From: Polynucleobacter sp. MG-27-Goln-C1
Lineage (GTDB): Bacteria > Pseudomonadota > Gammaproteobacteria > Burkholderiales > Burkholderiaceae
Assembly: GCF_018881905.1 (NCBI RefSeq)
Contig: NZ_JACVPM010000003.1
Span: forward strand, 1-64,000
Length of the DNA: 64,000 nucleotides
Direction: 5' to 3'
Part shown: piece by piece, positions 51,577-61,632 of the stretch
How positions within the stretch are numbered: position 1 is the stretch's first letter
Layout: every line of letters begins with the position of its first letter
Translations under genes and position numbers: made by a program
Notes under the pieces: generated by a model
Seen by the model: only the letters and a program-made list of their open reading frames with translations
Databases searched by the model: none
What the model was told of the DNA's origin: nothing

Positions 51577-52596
51577 TTATTTGGAGTGCACTATCGCGAT
51601 GACGCGATGACGTTCATAAGTCACACTGACTGAATCCGGCGGACTGCTTTGCGAGAGTGTGACCACGATTGAGCTCTGAGCTTCAATCTCTTTCGCTAAG
51701 CTTTGAGCCAAATTGAGGTTGCGGTCATATTGAAGCTCTATGCTGGCAACCCTTCCTGACTTGATGTTGGAGATGAGTGCCGCCACCTTCTCAGGTGAGT
51801 ATTGGTCAAAAAAGACCGGATACCAACCGCCCACTACTTGCCTGGGTGCTGATGCGCTCTTCGTAGTCGATTTGATTGATTTACTTTCGGCGCTCTCTAC
51901 TGGCAAGTGAAAGTCGATACCGGTTTTCTGAATCAGATCAGCGTAAGAGATTGGCGCGCTCATTTGCGCATCATCAGCATTCTCAACCCAATAAGCCCAA
52001 GCCAATTTTTTGTTGGGGTCGTAGACCAGCTTATATAGATGGCTTGGAATAGTGACCTTGCTTTTACCTATGCTGCCAGCATTGCCAACTGATCCTGTAA
52101 AGACGTACACATCGCCTTGCGCGCGTTTGATATACATCCTCGTAGGTTCTTCAACCCGTTTTGCCCAGATACCCTGATTGTTTTGCCTGGCTTGCGGCAT
52201 CATATTTGCCAGGGAGAATGACTGCGCCATCCCCTTTTCACTTGTCATGTCCCCAGCTGGCACGTTGTGGCCACGGTCATACCCACTGCCGCGATAGTCT
52301 GCCAGTAGGGCGCGCTCATGAAAAGGCAGTCTAGCCTCTTCATAAAACTGATTGGTGCGGCGTGGGTGAGGCGCTTGGAGCTGCTCGCCATTGAGTTTCT
52401 CAATGGTGTAGATGGGCTTTTTATCTGAAGGTGAGTAGTAGATCGCAAAATCGTCGAAGCAAAGGTCTCGTCCTACCTGAGTCGTTGTCGGTATTTGCTG
52501 GGCCGGGAACAGATCTTTACATTGATCGAAGAGGGCGAACGCACTGAGCGGTAGCCAAAGTAGGCTAAGTAAGAATGGTTTGACCAGGAATTTCAT
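51577..52596 (-). CDS. Secreted DNA/RNA non-specific endonuclease
   Basis: A 339-residue protein with a signal peptide of about 21 residues ending in AFA. The DNA/RNA non-specific (NUC1/Serratia-type) endonuclease domain follows: GYDRGHNVPAGDM contains the catalytic DRGH, and SFSLANMMPQARQNN supplies the metal-binding asparagine. A longer C-terminal portion after residue 240 has basic and polar character and no known domain. It degrades nucleic acids outside the cell, probably for phosphate or nucleotide scavenging. Confidence 0.9.
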   Translation of the reverse strand: MKFLVKPFLLSLLWLPLSAFALFDQCKDLFPAQQIPTTTQVGRDLCFDDFAIYYSPSDKKPIYTIEKLNGEQLQAPHPRRTNQFYEEARLPFHERALLADYRGSGYDRGHNVPAGDMTSEKGMAQSFSLANMMPQARQNNQGIWAKRVEEPTRMYIKRAQGDVYVFTGSVGNAGSIGKSKVTIPSHLYKLVYDPNKKLAWAYWVENADDAQMSAPISYADLIQKTGIDFHLPVESAESKSIKSTTKSASAPRQVVGGWYPVFFDQYSPEKVAALISNIKSGRVASIELQYDRNLNLAQSLAKEIEAQSSIVVTLSQSSPPDSVSVTYERHRVIAIVHSK

Positions 52597-53115
52597 TGCA
52601 TGTCAGTGTAATGAGTGGTGCCATGAGGATGTAAAAGTTTTTCGTCTACTGGGCATTTAAGTTAGCTCTAGAGCTAGTGTGGACGGGGCTTAAGAAGCAT
52701 TTTGTGCAGCTGCCTTACGTCACCGTAAGGCGTAAATAATGCAAGATCCTCAACTGGCAGAGAAGGCCATCAGAACACTACCGGTAGAAAATACAGTCCG
52801 CCGGAATACTAGATGTATGGGTCAGACAGTGCTTTTGAAGTTGAAAAATAGTAAAAAAGTTGGATTTTGAGCACTTTTTTATTATATGAAATAAGTCCTC
52901 ACTAACTTATTTAAGTCATTGAATTTAAAGAGTTAAATATAAAAATCAGGGGCCTCATTAGGGATCATCCTTATTTCAAGACCTAAAAGTTATCGAAACA
53001 GAGTTCTTTATTCTTGACTTGATATAAGAACCTTCTTAGGATGACTCATGTTTTTTACTTATTGCATCGCAACATAAATCAGAAGCTTGATTTTAGGTGT
53101 GCTGCAAGACCATGA
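52597..53115. other. 519-base gap with palindromes and a small ORF
   Basis: No long ORF on either strand. A 14-bp perfect palindrome TAGCTCTAGAGCTA lies at 52663-52676 and a hairpin at 52712-52731. A 43-codon ORF at 52739-52870 (+), beginning MQDPQLAEKAIRTLPVENT, has no good ribosome site and could be a remnant. AT-rich sequence with no recognisable element leads to the transglycosylase gene. Confidence 0.5.
52712..52731. repeat. Perfect 8-bp inverted repeat, operator- or hairpin-like
   Basis: GCCTTACG (52712-52719) and CGTAAGGC (52724-52731) flank TCAC. The short centre and CTTACG...CGTAAG form resemble operators of MerR-type regulators, but no U run follows, so it is a poor terminator. No regulator gene is adjacent. 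Confidence 0.4.
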
Positions 53116-54099
53116 ATGATTAAATGTTTTTCTACCAATTCGAGTGACTTGCAACTAGCGCAACCAGCAACGGTTAACGCTAAAGAGTTGTTAGCTCACG
53201 CACTATCGCCTGTGTATCGGGTGATGAATGGTTTGGTGATCGTGACTATTTTCATGATCGTGGGGCTCTGGCTCTCCGGCAATGGAACTCAAGCAGGTGC
53301 TTTTGATTTAGCTCGCATCCTGGTTCCCGATGAATCGCGCCATATGGTGTGGCAAAACGGTTTTGGAATGCTTGATCAGTACCAAGAAGAAGCTCCAAAG
53401 GTCATCGCAGATAAAGAGATTGCCAATGTGATCTACGGGAAAGCTTCGGTCAGTCCTAGTAGCGGCCTCATGAGCGCTAAGCAACAAACAGTTGCTCTCT
53501 TGATGCCTTCAGTGGCTCATGCCCAAGTAAAGCCGATTTCTCATCTATCAGATCGCATCCCCGCTTCAAAAATCGATCCGCAGGCGCTCGATTCAAAGTT
53601 GATGGTGTCGATTCAGAATCAACGTGCTGTCGCTGACTTCTTTGAAAAGAAGTACAAGTTAGATCGTGCCAAGATTGAGGAATACGTTTCCAATACGGTG
53701 TTGATCGCAAAAGAAGTCAACATTGATCCAGTTTTGTTGCTTGCCGTAATTTCAGTTGAGTCGAACTTTAATCCCCTGACTAAAAGCCAGGCTGGTGCTG
53801 AAGGTTTGATGCAGGTGATGACCACCATTCATAAAGATAAATATGCTTTGTACGGTGGAGCTACTGATGCTGTGAAGCCTGAAGTAAATATTCGGGTAGG
53901 CGCTTATATTTTGAAATATTTGATTGCCACCAGTGGTTCATTACGCAATGGCTTGAAATATTACGTCGGCGCTGCAAATGCGGATAACGATGGTGGCTAT
54001 ACCGATAAGGTAATGGCTGAAAGAAATCGTTTGATTGGCTTGTGTCAGCCAGCAATGCAAAATAAATTAACCTTGAATGGAAAAGACTTGCGTTCGTAA
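53116..54099 (+). CDS. Lytic murein transglycosylase, SLT domain
   Basis: A 327-residue protein with one N-terminal membrane helix (about 33-53, VIVTIFMIVGLWLSG), then a long linker and an SLT lysozyme-like domain from about 195. The catalytic glutamate is in AVISVESNFNPLT, followed by SQAGAEGLMQVM. NGLKYYVGAAN completes the fold. It cuts peptidoglycan with formation of anhydro-muramic ends and is tethered to the inner membrane. The ATG 53116 is out of frame with an overlapping ATG at 53112 that ends after three codons. Confidence 0.88.
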   Translation: MIKCFSTNSSDLQLAQPATVNAKELLAHALSPVYRVMNGLVIVTIFMIVGLWLSGNGTQAGAFDLARILVPDESRHMVWQNGFGMLDQYQEEAPKVIADKEIANVIYGKASVSPSSGLMSAKQQTVALLMPSVAHAQVKPISHLSDRIPASKIDPQALDSKLMVSIQNQRAVADFFEKKYKLDRAKIEEYVSNTVLIAKEVNIDPVLLLAVISVESNFNPLTKSQAGAEGLMQVMTTIHKDKYALYGGATDAVKPEVNIRVGAYILKYLIATSGSLRNGLKYYVGAANADNDGGYTDKVMAERNRLIGLCQPAMQNKLTLNGKDLRS

Positions 54100-54124
54100 G
54101 ATCGGCAGTTTTTCTCTGGTAAAA

Positions 54125-54153
54125 AATAAGGCCACTCATCGAGTGGCCTTATT
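54125..54153. terminator. Bidirectional rho-independent terminator
   Basis: AATAAGGCCACTC (54125-54137) and GAGTGGCCTTATT (54141-54153) are exact complements around an ATC loop. It lies between the transglycosylase (+) and the convergent FKBP gene (-). Confidence 0.9.
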
Positions 54154-54175
54154 ACTTGCAGATGCTAGCTTGGAA

Positions 54176-54523
54176 TTAATTTACTCCGTGTAGCTCTACG
54201 TCAAATACTAGGGTTGCATTTGGGGGAATGACGCCACCAGCGCCGCGTGCGCCATAGCCCATTTCAGAAGGAATGATGAGAGTGCGTTTGCCGCCGATCT
54301 TCATGCCTTGTACGCCTTGATCCCAGCCCTTGATTACATGCCCAGCACCCAAAGGGAAGCTAAACAGTTGGCCGCGGTCCAGGGAGCTATCAAACTTCTG
54401 ACCTTTGTGATCTGGCGCTTTGTCATCAAACAACCATCCGGTGTAATGCACATCTACATGATTGCCGGCAGTCGCTTCTTTGCCATCACCAACAACGGTA
54501 TCTATTTTTTGGAGTTCGCTCAC
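54176..54523 (-). CDS. FKBP-type peptidyl-prolyl cis-trans isomerase
   Basis: A 115-residue single-domain FKBP without signal peptide. VDVHYTGWLFD, KFDSSLDRGQLFSFPLGAGHVIKGWDQG (about residues 48-72) and IPSEMGYGARGAGGVIPPNATLVF are the FK506-binding core with the usual aromatic pocket. It isomerises X-Pro bonds in the cytoplasm. The start is a GTG at 54523 behind AGAGGA. A longer frame from 54658 would overlap the divergent gene and adds no domain, so it is rejected. Confidence 0.92.
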   Translation of the reverse strand: MSELQKIDTVVGDGKEATAGNHVDVHYTGWLFDDKAPDHKGQKFDSSLDRGQLFSFPLGAGHVIKGWDQGVQGMKIGGKRTLIIPSEMGYGARGAGGVIPPNATLVFDVELHGVN

Positions 54524-54598
54524 GTTTATCTTCCTCTTTGGCTGAAATTGAAGGGCTAGTATATTCTGAGCGTAATCTTTTTGTTCGAGCAAACTAAC

Positions 54599-55615
54599 AT
54601 GACAAACTTTTGGCCCCATTCTGCGTATAAAACCCTTGCGGTTGGCTCGGACAATCAACTGCAGGTGACGGATGATTTTCTGCGCACCTACTTATTGCGC
54701 CCAGAGTTAAACCTCGTTCCTGAATCCTGCGATGCAGAGCGTGCTCTGCACCAGCGCTTAAGTGAGAACCCCCGAGCAACTATTTCAGAGCAAGAAGTAG
54801 CTGCCATGGCGGATCCAGATATTCAGGTCAACTATCAAGTTTGGTTGAGGTATCGAGCCAAGCTATTGGCAGCCAGCTCTTTAGAAAACTTCTATATGAG
54901 TTTGTTTAAAGGTGATGGCGTTGATGTACCGCCATTATTTATTTCTCAGCTGGCGGAAATATTTATTCGACACATCTTGGGTGAGGATTGCCACCCCTTG
55001 GATGCGCGTATGGGCGAGATTTTTTTCCGGACTCAAAAGATCACCGTACTAGAAGACGGCGTTGTGATGGGCGCGGATGATGAGGTGGTCACTCGCAATG
55101 CGCAAGCTGGTGAGACTGGAAACATTCTGGATCTTCTGAAGAGTAAGTCGATGTCCATGCGCTCGATCGATTTAGATGTCCTGCATGAAGAAAATGCTGA
55201 TCTGTATTGGGAGAAGAATGAAGATCATGATTTTGCAGTTCAGCTCAATTTTGGTCAGCCACCCATCAATCATTTTTGCCGCGTTCTCGAAAAATGGGTG
55301 CAACACTTTTTAGGTGCCCAAGTGCGCATTACTCCAATGCAGCAAATTTCCGATCCTAAGTGGTCTTGGCATGTTGGCCTAGATGCTGCTGCAACCGATA
55401 TCTTGAATAAGCTCTACAACAAAGAGTCAGTCGATTCTGACGAGCTTGAGAAGGTGATTTGTTTATTCCGCCTAGACTTTATTGATGAGGCTGCTGTTAC
55501 TCAGTCTCAGGCTGGCAAGCCGGTATATATGGCTATTGCCATGAATGATGAAAAGCAACTCAAACTCAAACCGCAAAACTTACTCTTCAATTTGCCCTTA
55601 GCTAAAGCTTCCTAA
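54599..55615 (+). CDS. DUF6352 family protein
   Basis: A 338-residue cytoplasmic protein. The start TNFWPHSAYKTL, then LRTYLLRPELNLVPESCDAERALH near residue 25, VDVPPLFISQLAEIFIRHIL near 108 and AQAGETGNILDLLKSKSM near 170 match what I recall of DUF6352 in Burkholderiales. Its function is unknown. It begins at ATG 54599 (a TTG at 54581 is possible) and its stop overlaps the convergent MFS gene by four bases. The divergent FKBP gene starts 75 bases away. Confidence 0.8.
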   Translation: MTNFWPHSAYKTLAVGSDNQLQVTDDFLRTYLLRPELNLVPESCDAERALHQRLSENPRATISEQEVAAMADPDIQVNYQVWLRYRAKLLAASSLENFYMSLFKGDGVDVPPLFISQLAEIFIRHILGEDCHPLDARMGEIFFRTQKITVLEDGVVMGADDEVVTRNAQAGETGNILDLLKSKSMSMRSIDLDVLHEENADLYWEKNEDHDFAVQLNFGQPPINHFCRVLEKWVQHFLGAQVRITPMQQISDPKWSWHVGLDAAATDILNKLYNKESVDSDELEKVICLFRLDFIDEAAVTQSQAGKPVYMAIAMNDEKQLKLKPQNLLFNLPLAKAS

Positions 55616-56814
55616 GTAGCAGAGGCTGCGCCAGTCTTCTTACGATTGGCGCTCAGCCAAATCAAGGCACCCGCTGTGACGGCGACGGGGAGTAGTGATC
55701 CGAAGTTCAGGATGCTCCAGCCCTGCGAAGTAATGAGCGCACCCGATCCAAATGAAGTGAAGGCCATGGTGCCAAATACAAAGAAGTTAATTGCTGCCTG
55801 AGCTTTGTCACGCTCTTCTGGTCGGTAAGCGGTCATCGCTAGTGAGGTGGATCCTGTAAACAAAAAGTTCCAACCAACACCCAATAAAAATAGTGCGATT
55901 AAGAATTGATGCAAGTTGGTGCCGGAAAGTGCGATTGCAATGCAGATGAGATTGAGGATTACTCCAACGCCCATGATCTTGAGTGTGCCAAAGCGCTGAA
56001 TGAGTGAGCCAGTAAAAAATCCGGGTGCGAACATACCAATCACATGCCATTCCAATACCAGTGCCGTCTCGGAAAAGGGTAGTCCACAAATCTGCATCGC
56101 CAGTGGCGTTGCTGCCATCAGGAGGTTCATGACGCCATAACCCAGGGAGGCGCCAATCACAGCAACCATAAAAACGGGTTGGCGAAGAATAGTCTTAAGA
56201 TCTCTGCCATCAGAAAGTGAGTGTTGGGTTTTGAACTCTTCTGGGAAGTGGATGAACTGCATCACGATGATCCCGATAAAGCCGGCTATCGAGAGGGTGA
56301 GGTAAGCCCCCAAAAAAGCAGTGTCAAAGAAGTCTTTAGTCCAGGAGGCGAGGTTAGGTCCAATGACAGCCCCAAGGATTCCTCCGGCAAGCACCCAGGA
56401 GACCGCCCTGTCCCTCTGGCTGATAACGGTTAGCTCAGCAGCTGCAAATCGATATAGTTGCCCATTGGCGCTGTAATAGCCCGCAATAAAGGTGCCTAGC
56501 ACTAGAAGCCAGAAGTTCTTGGTAATGGCGGCATAGGCGCACAGAAGCGCTGAAAAGACGGCTACCAGGAGGCCTAGCTGAAAGGAAATCTTCCGGCCAA
56601 AGTAATTTTGGGTTTTGGCCACAATCGAGGTGGAGAATGCGCCGCCTACAACGTAGCCCATCACTGGCAAGGTAGCCATCCAGGCAACCGGGCTCAAACT
56701 AAGCCCAACTAGGCCATTAATGGCGATAAAGGTCACATTATTGGTTAAAAACAAGCCCTGGCAGAGAATCAACAGTACGAGGTTTTTGTTGAGTAGGGGG
56801 TGCTTGTTGGTCAT
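55612..56814 (-). CDS. MFS transporter
   Basis: A 400-residue major facilitator with twelve hydrophobic helices. QNYFGRKISFQLGLLVAVFSALL carries the GxLxxRxGRR-like loop 2-3 motif in variant form, and QRDRAVSWVLAGGILGAVIGPNLAS near residue 130 is the motif C-type helix 5. The second half repeats the fold. The substrate is unknown, and the gene stands alone on its strand. Confidence 0.88.
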   Translation of the reverse strand: MTNKHPLLNKNLVLLILCQGLFLTNNVTFIAINGLVGLSLSPVAWMATLPVMGYVVGGAFSTSIVAKTQNYFGRKISFQLGLLVAVFSALLCAYAAITKNFWLLVLGTFIAGYYSANGQLYRFAAAELTVISQRDRAVSWVLAGGILGAVIGPNLASWTKDFFDTAFLGAYLTLSIAGFIGIIVMQFIHFPEEFKTQHSLSDGRDLKTILRQPVFMVAVIGASLGYGVMNLLMAATPLAMQICGLPFSETALVLEWHVIGMFAPGFFTGSLIQRFGTLKIMGVGVILNLICIAIALSGTNLHQFLIALFLLGVGWNFLFTGSTSLAMTAYRPEERDKAQAAINFFVFGTMAFTSFGSGALITSQGWSILNFGSLLPVAVTAGALIWLSANRKKTGAASAT

Positions 56815-57065
56815 GCACAGCAGTTTACGATGTAAGTAAGTTCGATATTGGCTTGGTGGATTCCCTTAAATTGACCGACTTCAGCCAATTTGGTGCCTAA
56901 AAGCCCTTAAATTGCTGGGGTCGATGATTTAAAATAGATGTCTCGGTCCAGTGCGTGAAATTACACCCAAGACAGCCAAAAGCGCCTGAAGTGTTGCGTG
57001 CGGAATGCGAGAGTGGTTCGGTATAAGACCGGGCCCTAATATTTATCCATATCGAGGAAAAATCA
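56815..57065 (+). promoter_or_regulatory. Upstream region of icd
   Basis: A divergent 251-base region between the MFS gene and icd. No ORF was found. A TTGACC at 56870-56875 with a 17-base spacer gives a poor -10. GAGGA lies just ahead of the icd ATG and is a good ribosome site. A short stem, CGGTATAAGACCG, lies near the end. Confidence 0.3.
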
Positions 57066-59300
57066 ATGGCTTCAGAGAAATCAAAGATCATTTACACGCT
57101 GACAGACGAAGCGCCCTTATTGGCGACCTGTGCATTTTTACCAATCATTCGTACTTTTACAGCGCCAGCTGGAGTACAGGTTGTAGAAAGCGACATTTCT
57201 GTTGCGGCACGTATCTTGTCAGAGTTCTCTGATTGCTTAACGGCCGAGCAGAAAGTTCCTGATAATTTGGCTGAGCTTGGCCGCATGACTCTATTGCCTG
57301 ATACCAACATCATTAAGCTGCCTAATATCAGTGCTTCAGTTCCGCAATTGCTCGCTGCTATTAAAGAGTTGCAATCGAAGGGCTACAAGCTCCCTGATTT
57401 CCCAGATGATCCTAAGGATGATGCTGAAAAATCAATCCGTGCTCGTTACTCTAAATGCTTGGGTAGTGCTGTAAACCCAGTATTGCGTGAGGGTAACTCT
57501 GATCGCCGCGCACCAAATGCTGTTAAGCGCTATGCCCGTAAGAACCCGCACTCGATGGGTGACTGGAGCCAGGCTTCCCGTACGCATGTATCCCACATGC
57601 ATGGTGGCGACTTCTACGCAGGTGAGAAGTCAATGACCATGACTAAGGCATGTGATGTGAAGATGGATTTAGTGACGAAGAGCGGTAAGACAATTGTTCT
57701 TAAGCCAAAAGTCTCTTTGCTCGCTGGTGAAATTATTGACAGCATGTATATGAGCAAGAAAGCACTTTGCGAGTTCTATGAAAAAGAAATCGAAGATGCT
57801 TACAAGACTGGCATGATGTTGTCCTTGCACGTGAAGGCAACCATGATGAAGGTGTCACACCCAATCGTGTTCGGTCACGCTGTAAAGATTTTCTACAAAG
57901 ATGCTTTTGAAAAGCACGGTAAGTTGTTTGAAGAGTTGGGTGTTAATCCTAACAACGGTATGAGCAGCTTGTATGACAAGATCAAAACTTTGCCAGAATC
58001 CAAGCGCGAAGAAATCATTCAAGATTTGCACGCTTGCCATGAGCACCGCCCAGCATTGGCGATGGTAGATTCTGCTAAAGGCATTACCAACCTCCATTCA
58101 CCAAGCGATGTGATTGTGGACGCATCTATGCCAGCGATGATTCGTGTAGGCGGCAAGATGTGGGGTGCTGACGGCCGTTTGCATGACACCAAGGCGGTTA
58201 TTCCGGAAAGTACTTTTGCCCGTATCTACCAAGAGATGATTAACTTCTGTAAGACTCACGGTAACTTTGATCCAACAACGATGGGTTCTGTGCCAAACGT
58301 GGGCTTGATGGCTCAGCAGGCAGAAGAGTATGGTTCACATGACAAGACTTTTGAAATCCCTGAAGCTGGCGTAGCCCGTATTGTTGCGGATGACGGCACA
58401 GTATTGCTTGAGCAGAACGTTGAAGAGGGTGATATCTGGCGTATGTGTCAGGTTAAAGATGCGCCAATTCGTGACTGGGTTAAGTTGGCAGTCAATCGTG
58501 CGCGTTTGTCTGGCACTCCAGCGGTATTCTGGTTGGATGAGTACCGTCCACATGAAGCTGAGTTGATCAAGAAGGTTCAAACCTATTTGAAAGATCATGA
58601 CTTAACTGGTGTGGATATTCAGATCATGTCTCAGACTCGCGCAATGCGCTACACCTTGGAGCGCATCATTCGCGGTAAAGATACGATCTCAGTAACAGGT
58701 AATATTTTGCGTGACTACCTCACGGATTTGTTCCCAATTATGGAACTCGGTACCAGCGCCAAGATGTTGTCTATCGTGCCATTGATGGCGGGCGGCGGCC
58801 TCTTTGAAACTGGTGCGGGCGGTTCTGCTCCTAAGCACGTTCAGCAATTAGTTGAAGAGAACCATTTACGTTGGGATTCTCTAGGTGAGTTTTTGGCCTT
58901 AGCTGTTTCATTGGAAGATATCGGTGACAAGACTAATAATCCAAAAGTGAAGATTTTGGCTCGTACCCTAGATGAAGCAACTGGTACATTGTTGGACAAC
59001 AATAAGTCACCATCACCACGTACTGGTGAGTTGGATAACCGCGGTAGCCAGTTCTACTTGGCGATGTACTGGGCTCAAGCCTTGGCAGTGCAAACCGAAG
59101 ACAAAGAGCTACAAGCCCACTTTGCTCCGATTGCAAAAGCACTAACTGAGAATGAGCAAAAGATTGTTGCTGAGTTCAAGGCAGTGCAAGGCAAGCCAGC
59201 CGATATTGGCGGCTACTTTATGCCTGATCAAGCTAAGTTCAAAGCGGTAATGTGCCCAAGCACTACGCTTAACGAGATCTTGAAAAAAGCTGCAGCTTAA
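57066..59300 (+). CDS. icd: NADP-dependent isocitrate dehydrogenase, monomeric type
   Basis: A 744-residue monomeric (IDH-II) enzyme of the TCA cycle that converts isocitrate to 2-oxoglutarate with [26 protein letters not shown] at the start, [23 protein letters not shown] near residue 140 and [16 protein letters not shown] near 580 are signature regions of this family. The length is as expected. Codon bias points to strong expression. It is a single gene with a clear terminator after it. Confidence 0.96.
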   Translation: MASEKSKIIYTLTDEAPLLATCAFLPIIRTFTAPAGVQVVESDISVAARILSEFSDCLTAEQKVPDNLAELGRMTLLPDTNIIKLPNISASVPQLLAAIKELQSKGYKLPDFPDDPKDDAEKSIRARYSKCLGSAVNPVLREGNSDRRAPNAVKRYARKNPHSMGDWSQASRTHVSHMHGGDFYAGEKSMTMTKACDVKMDLVTKSGKTIVLKPKVSLLAGEIIDSMYMSKKALCEFYEKEIEDAYKTGMMLSLHVKATMMKVSHPIVFGHAVKIFYKDAFEKHGKLFEELGVNPNNGMSSLYDKIKTLPESKREEIIQDLHACHEHRPALAMVDSAKGITNLHSPSDVIVDASMPAMIRVGGKMWGADGRLHDTKAVIPESTFARIYQEMINFCKTHGNFDPTTMGSVPNVGLMAQQAEEYGSHDKTFEIPEAGVARIVADDGTVLLEQNVEEGDIWRMCQVKDAPIRDWVKLAVNRARLSGTPAVFWLDEYRPHEAELIKKVQTYLKDHDLTGVDIQIMSQTRAMRYTLERIIRGKDTISVTGNILRDYLTDLFPIMELGTSAKMLSIVPLMAGGGLFETGAGGSAPKHVQQLVEENHLRWDSLGEFLALAVSLEDIGDKTNNPKVKILARTLDEATGTLLDNNKSPSPRTGELDNRGSQFYLAMYWAQALAVQTEDKELQAHFAPIAKALTENEQKIVAEFKAVQGKPADIGGYFMPDQAKFKAVMCPSTTLNEILKKAAA

Positions 59301-59316
59301 GCTGAGTTAGCGTCAC

Positions 59317-59348
59317 AAAAAAGGCAAACCAAGCGGTTTGCCTTTTTT
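59317..59348 (+). terminator. Rho-independent terminator after icd
   Basis: AAAAAAGGCAAACC (59317-59330) and GGTTTGCCTTTTTT (59335-59348) form a 14-bp stem around AAGC, ending in a run of T. Confidence 0.92.
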
Positions 59349-59458
59349 CTTATGCGGCTCTATTTGCTGGAATTCAGCAGTTCAGCAAGAAATTGGTAGG
59401 CGTAGGAGAATGGTCGGTATTAGCAATGTTGGCCTATATCCATTGAGGAGAATTGAAT

Positions 59459-60421
59459 ATGCGCGCAAATGAACTGAAGCGGCTATCTCAGGAGGTAACC
59501 CCCAAGGCAGTTTTTGAGGGACGTCGTGACTTGATTAAAAGTGCCGCTGCCGGCGCTTTTGGGCTTGCACTTGCTCCCTGGTTCTCGCGCGAGGCGCTTG
59601 CCAGTAATCCACAGAAGTTACTCGCTACACCGAACCCAAACTTTGTTCTGAAGGACGAGTCGACTAGCTATAAGTATGTGACCAGCTATAACAACTTCTA
59701 TGAGTTTGGTACGGATAAGTCAGATCCCGCCGCCTATGCTGAAAGCTTGCAGACGCGTCCGTGGACAGTAACGATTGAAGGTTTAGTTAAAAAGCCAATG
59801 ACCTTGGATATGGATGCATTGCTCAAGCTTGCCCCGATGGAGGAGCGCATCTATCGCATGCGCTGTGTTGAAGGTTGGTCGATGATTATTCCATGGGATG
59901 GTTACTCTTTATCCAAGTTGCTGAATCAAGTTCAGCCTTTAGGCTCCGCCAAGTATGTCGAATTTATTTCCTTGGCGGATCGCAAGCAAATGCCAGGACT
60001 CAAGAGTCAGATTATTGAATGGCCTTATCGCGAAGGTCTGCGCTTGGATGAGGCAATGAATCCATTGACTCTGCTTACCTTTGGTCTTTATGGTGAGACT
60101 CTGCCAAAGCAAAATGGCGCCCCAGTACGCATTGTGGTGCCTTGGAAATATGGCTTTAAGAGTGCTAAGTCGATTGTCAAAATTCGTTTGACAGAAGAGA
60201 TGCCGAAGACTAGCTGGAGCCAGTTCGATGCAAGGGAATATGGCTTTTATTCCAACGTGAATCCTTTAGTAGATCATCCACGCTGGAGTCAGGCGACCGA
60301 GCGGCGTATTGGCGATCCCAAAGGTGTCTTTGCTCCCAAAATCAAAACCCAAATGTTCAATGGATATGGTGATCAGGTAGCAAGCATGTACTCCGGGATG
60401 GACCTCAAGAAGTTTTACTAA
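59459..60421 (+). CDS. msrP: Protein-methionine-sulfoxide reductase, molybdopterin catalytic subunit
   Basis: A 320-residue periplasmic sulfoxide reductase. The Tat signal has [16 protein letters not shown] (from residue 22). The molybdenum ligand is Cys136 in [12 protein letters not shown], and [13 protein letters not shown] and [19 protein letters not shown] are the MsrP/YedY core. It repairs oxidised methionines of periplasmic proteins. The start is ATG 59459 with GAGGAG eight bases upstream; a TTG at 59453 is too close to that site. msrQ follows after 23 bases. Confidence 0.94.
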   Translation: MRANELKRLSQEVTPKAVFEGRRDLIKSAAAGAFGLALAPWFSREALASNPQKLLATPNPNFVLKDESTSYKYVTSYNNFYEFGTDKSDPAAYAESLQTRPWTVTIEGLVKKPMTLDMDALLKLAPMEERIYRMRCVEGWSMIIPWDGYSLSKLLNQVQPLGSAKYVEFISLADRKQMPGLKSQIIEWPYREGLRLDEAMNPLTLLTFGLYGETLPKQNGAPVRIVVPWKYGFKSAKSIVKIRLTEEMPKTSWSQFDAREYGFYSNVNPLVDHPRWSQATERRIGDPKGVFAPKIKTQMFNGYGDQVASMYSGMDLKKFY

Positions 60422-60444
60422 GGTCATGTGATAAGTACAGCTTG

Positions 60445-61032
60445 ATGAAGTTACTGATTTTCCTGTTGGCGCTACTGCCTTTAGATCGTTTGATCTGGCT
60501 AGGCTTTACTGATAGCTTGGGCGCTAACCCCATTGAGTTCATTACGCGTTCAACTGGCACATGGTCACTAGTTTTTCTATGTTTGACACTGGCGATGACG
60601 CCATTACGTTTACTCACAAATTCAGTTGCATGGATTCGGTATCGCAGAATGTTGGGCCTATTTAGTTTTTTCTATGCCTGCCTACATTTTGGTATTTGGC
60701 TTTGGCTGGATCAAGACTTCGATCTAGCGGGAATGATTAAAGATGTGGTGAAGCGGCCATTTATCACCATGGGCTTTATTAGCTTTGTGTTGCTCATCCC
60801 ATTAGCTTTGACTTCGACTCATTGGGCTCAAAGAAAGCTAGGTCGTCGTTGGGCACAACTACATCGACTTATTTATCTTATTGCTTGCACCGTGATCCTG
60901 CATTATTGGTGGCACAAGGCAGGCAAGAACGATCTAGATACCGTGACAATCTATGCAGTTGTTTTGCTATTACTGTTATGTTGTAGGATTCCTTATATCC
61001 GCAAGCTCCTGAGCAAGCAGTTCATTACTTAA
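60445..61032 (+). CDS. msrQ: Protein-methionine-sulfoxide reductase haem-binding subunit
   Basis: A 195-residue membrane cytochrome b of the MsrQ/YedZ type with six hydrophobic helices. TGTWSLVFLCLTLAMTPLR and RRMLGLFSFFYACLHFGIW (haem histidine) are visible, then LHRLIYLIACTVILHYWWHKAG (two further histidines). It passes electrons from the quinone pool to MsrP. The start is ATG 60445, just after a TTG in frame. Confidence 0.93.
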   Translation: MKLLIFLLALLPLDRLIWLGFTDSLGANPIEFITRSTGTWSLVFLCLTLAMTPLRLLTNSVAWIRYRRMLGLFSFFYACLHFGIWLWLDQDFDLAGMIKDVVKRPFITMGFISFVLLIPLALTSTHWAQRKLGRRWAQLHRLIYLIACTVILHYWWHKAGKNDLDTVTIYAVVLLLLLCCRIPYIRKLLSKQFIT

Positions 61033-61055
61033 CATCACCTCATCTCAACTCACCT

Positions 61056-61631
61056 ATGACTTTGTTTTCACATTCTCGCGCTTCACTTACTTCCATATTG
61101 GGCGCGCTGCTGATTTGCATGGGATCATCGCAGGCCATAGCTCAGCAGGGTGACCAAGCAGTAAAGACCATAGCGACTCTAGATGTTCCTCGCTATCTAG
61201 GAACCTGGTATGAGATAGCGAAGTTTCCGAACTGGTTTCAGAAAAAATGCATTTCGAATACCAAGGCTGTATATACCGCTAAGCCCGATGGCAATCTTCG
61301 AGTACTCAATAGCTGTAAAACTGCTGGTGGAGAGACTTCAGAGGCAGAGGGTTTGGCTCGTCAAATTGGCGCTAAGGACTCCCCAAAACTGGAAGTACGC
61401 TTTGCTCCGGACTGGCTTTCTTTTTTACCAATGGTATGGGGCGATTACTGGGTAATTGATTTGGATGCGCAATATCAGGTGGCGGCTGTAAGCGACCCGA
61501 GAAGAGAATATCTTTGGGTTTTATCGAGAACGCCGCAGCTCGATCCCAAAGTGTATGCCGATTTATTGCAGCGTTTGAAGCAGCAGCAGTTCGACATTCA
61601 AAAGCTCGAGCTCACTTCCCAGAAAAATTAA
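61056..61631 (+). CDS. Lipocalin family protein, Blc-like
   Basis: A 191-residue secreted lipocalin. The signal peptide ends around AIAQ (about residue 31). DVPRYLGTWYEIAKFPNWFQ has the GxWYEIA motif of bacterial Blc lipocalins, and the DPRREYLWVLSRTP motif is the second structural block. There is no lipobox cysteine, so it should be soluble and periplasmic. Blc proteins bind lysophospholipids and respond to envelope stress. It follows msrPQ on the same strand and could belong to an envelope-repair operon. Confidence 0.88.
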   Translation: MTLFSHSRASLTSILGALLICMGSSQAIAQQGDQAVKTIATLDVPRYLGTWYEIAKFPNWFQKKCISNTKAVYTAKPDGNLRVLNSCKTAGGETSEAEGLARQIGAKDSPKLEVRFAPDWLSFLPMVWGDYWVIDLDAQYQVAAVSDPRREYLWVLSRTPQLDPKVYADLLQRLKQQQFDIQKLELTSQKN

Positions 61632-61632
61632 C

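Noticed and set aside
54176..54658. Long N-terminal form of the FKBP protein
   Set aside because: The extra 45 residues overlap the divergent DUF6352 gene and form no domain. The GTG at 54523 has a good AGAGGA site and gives the family's normal start.
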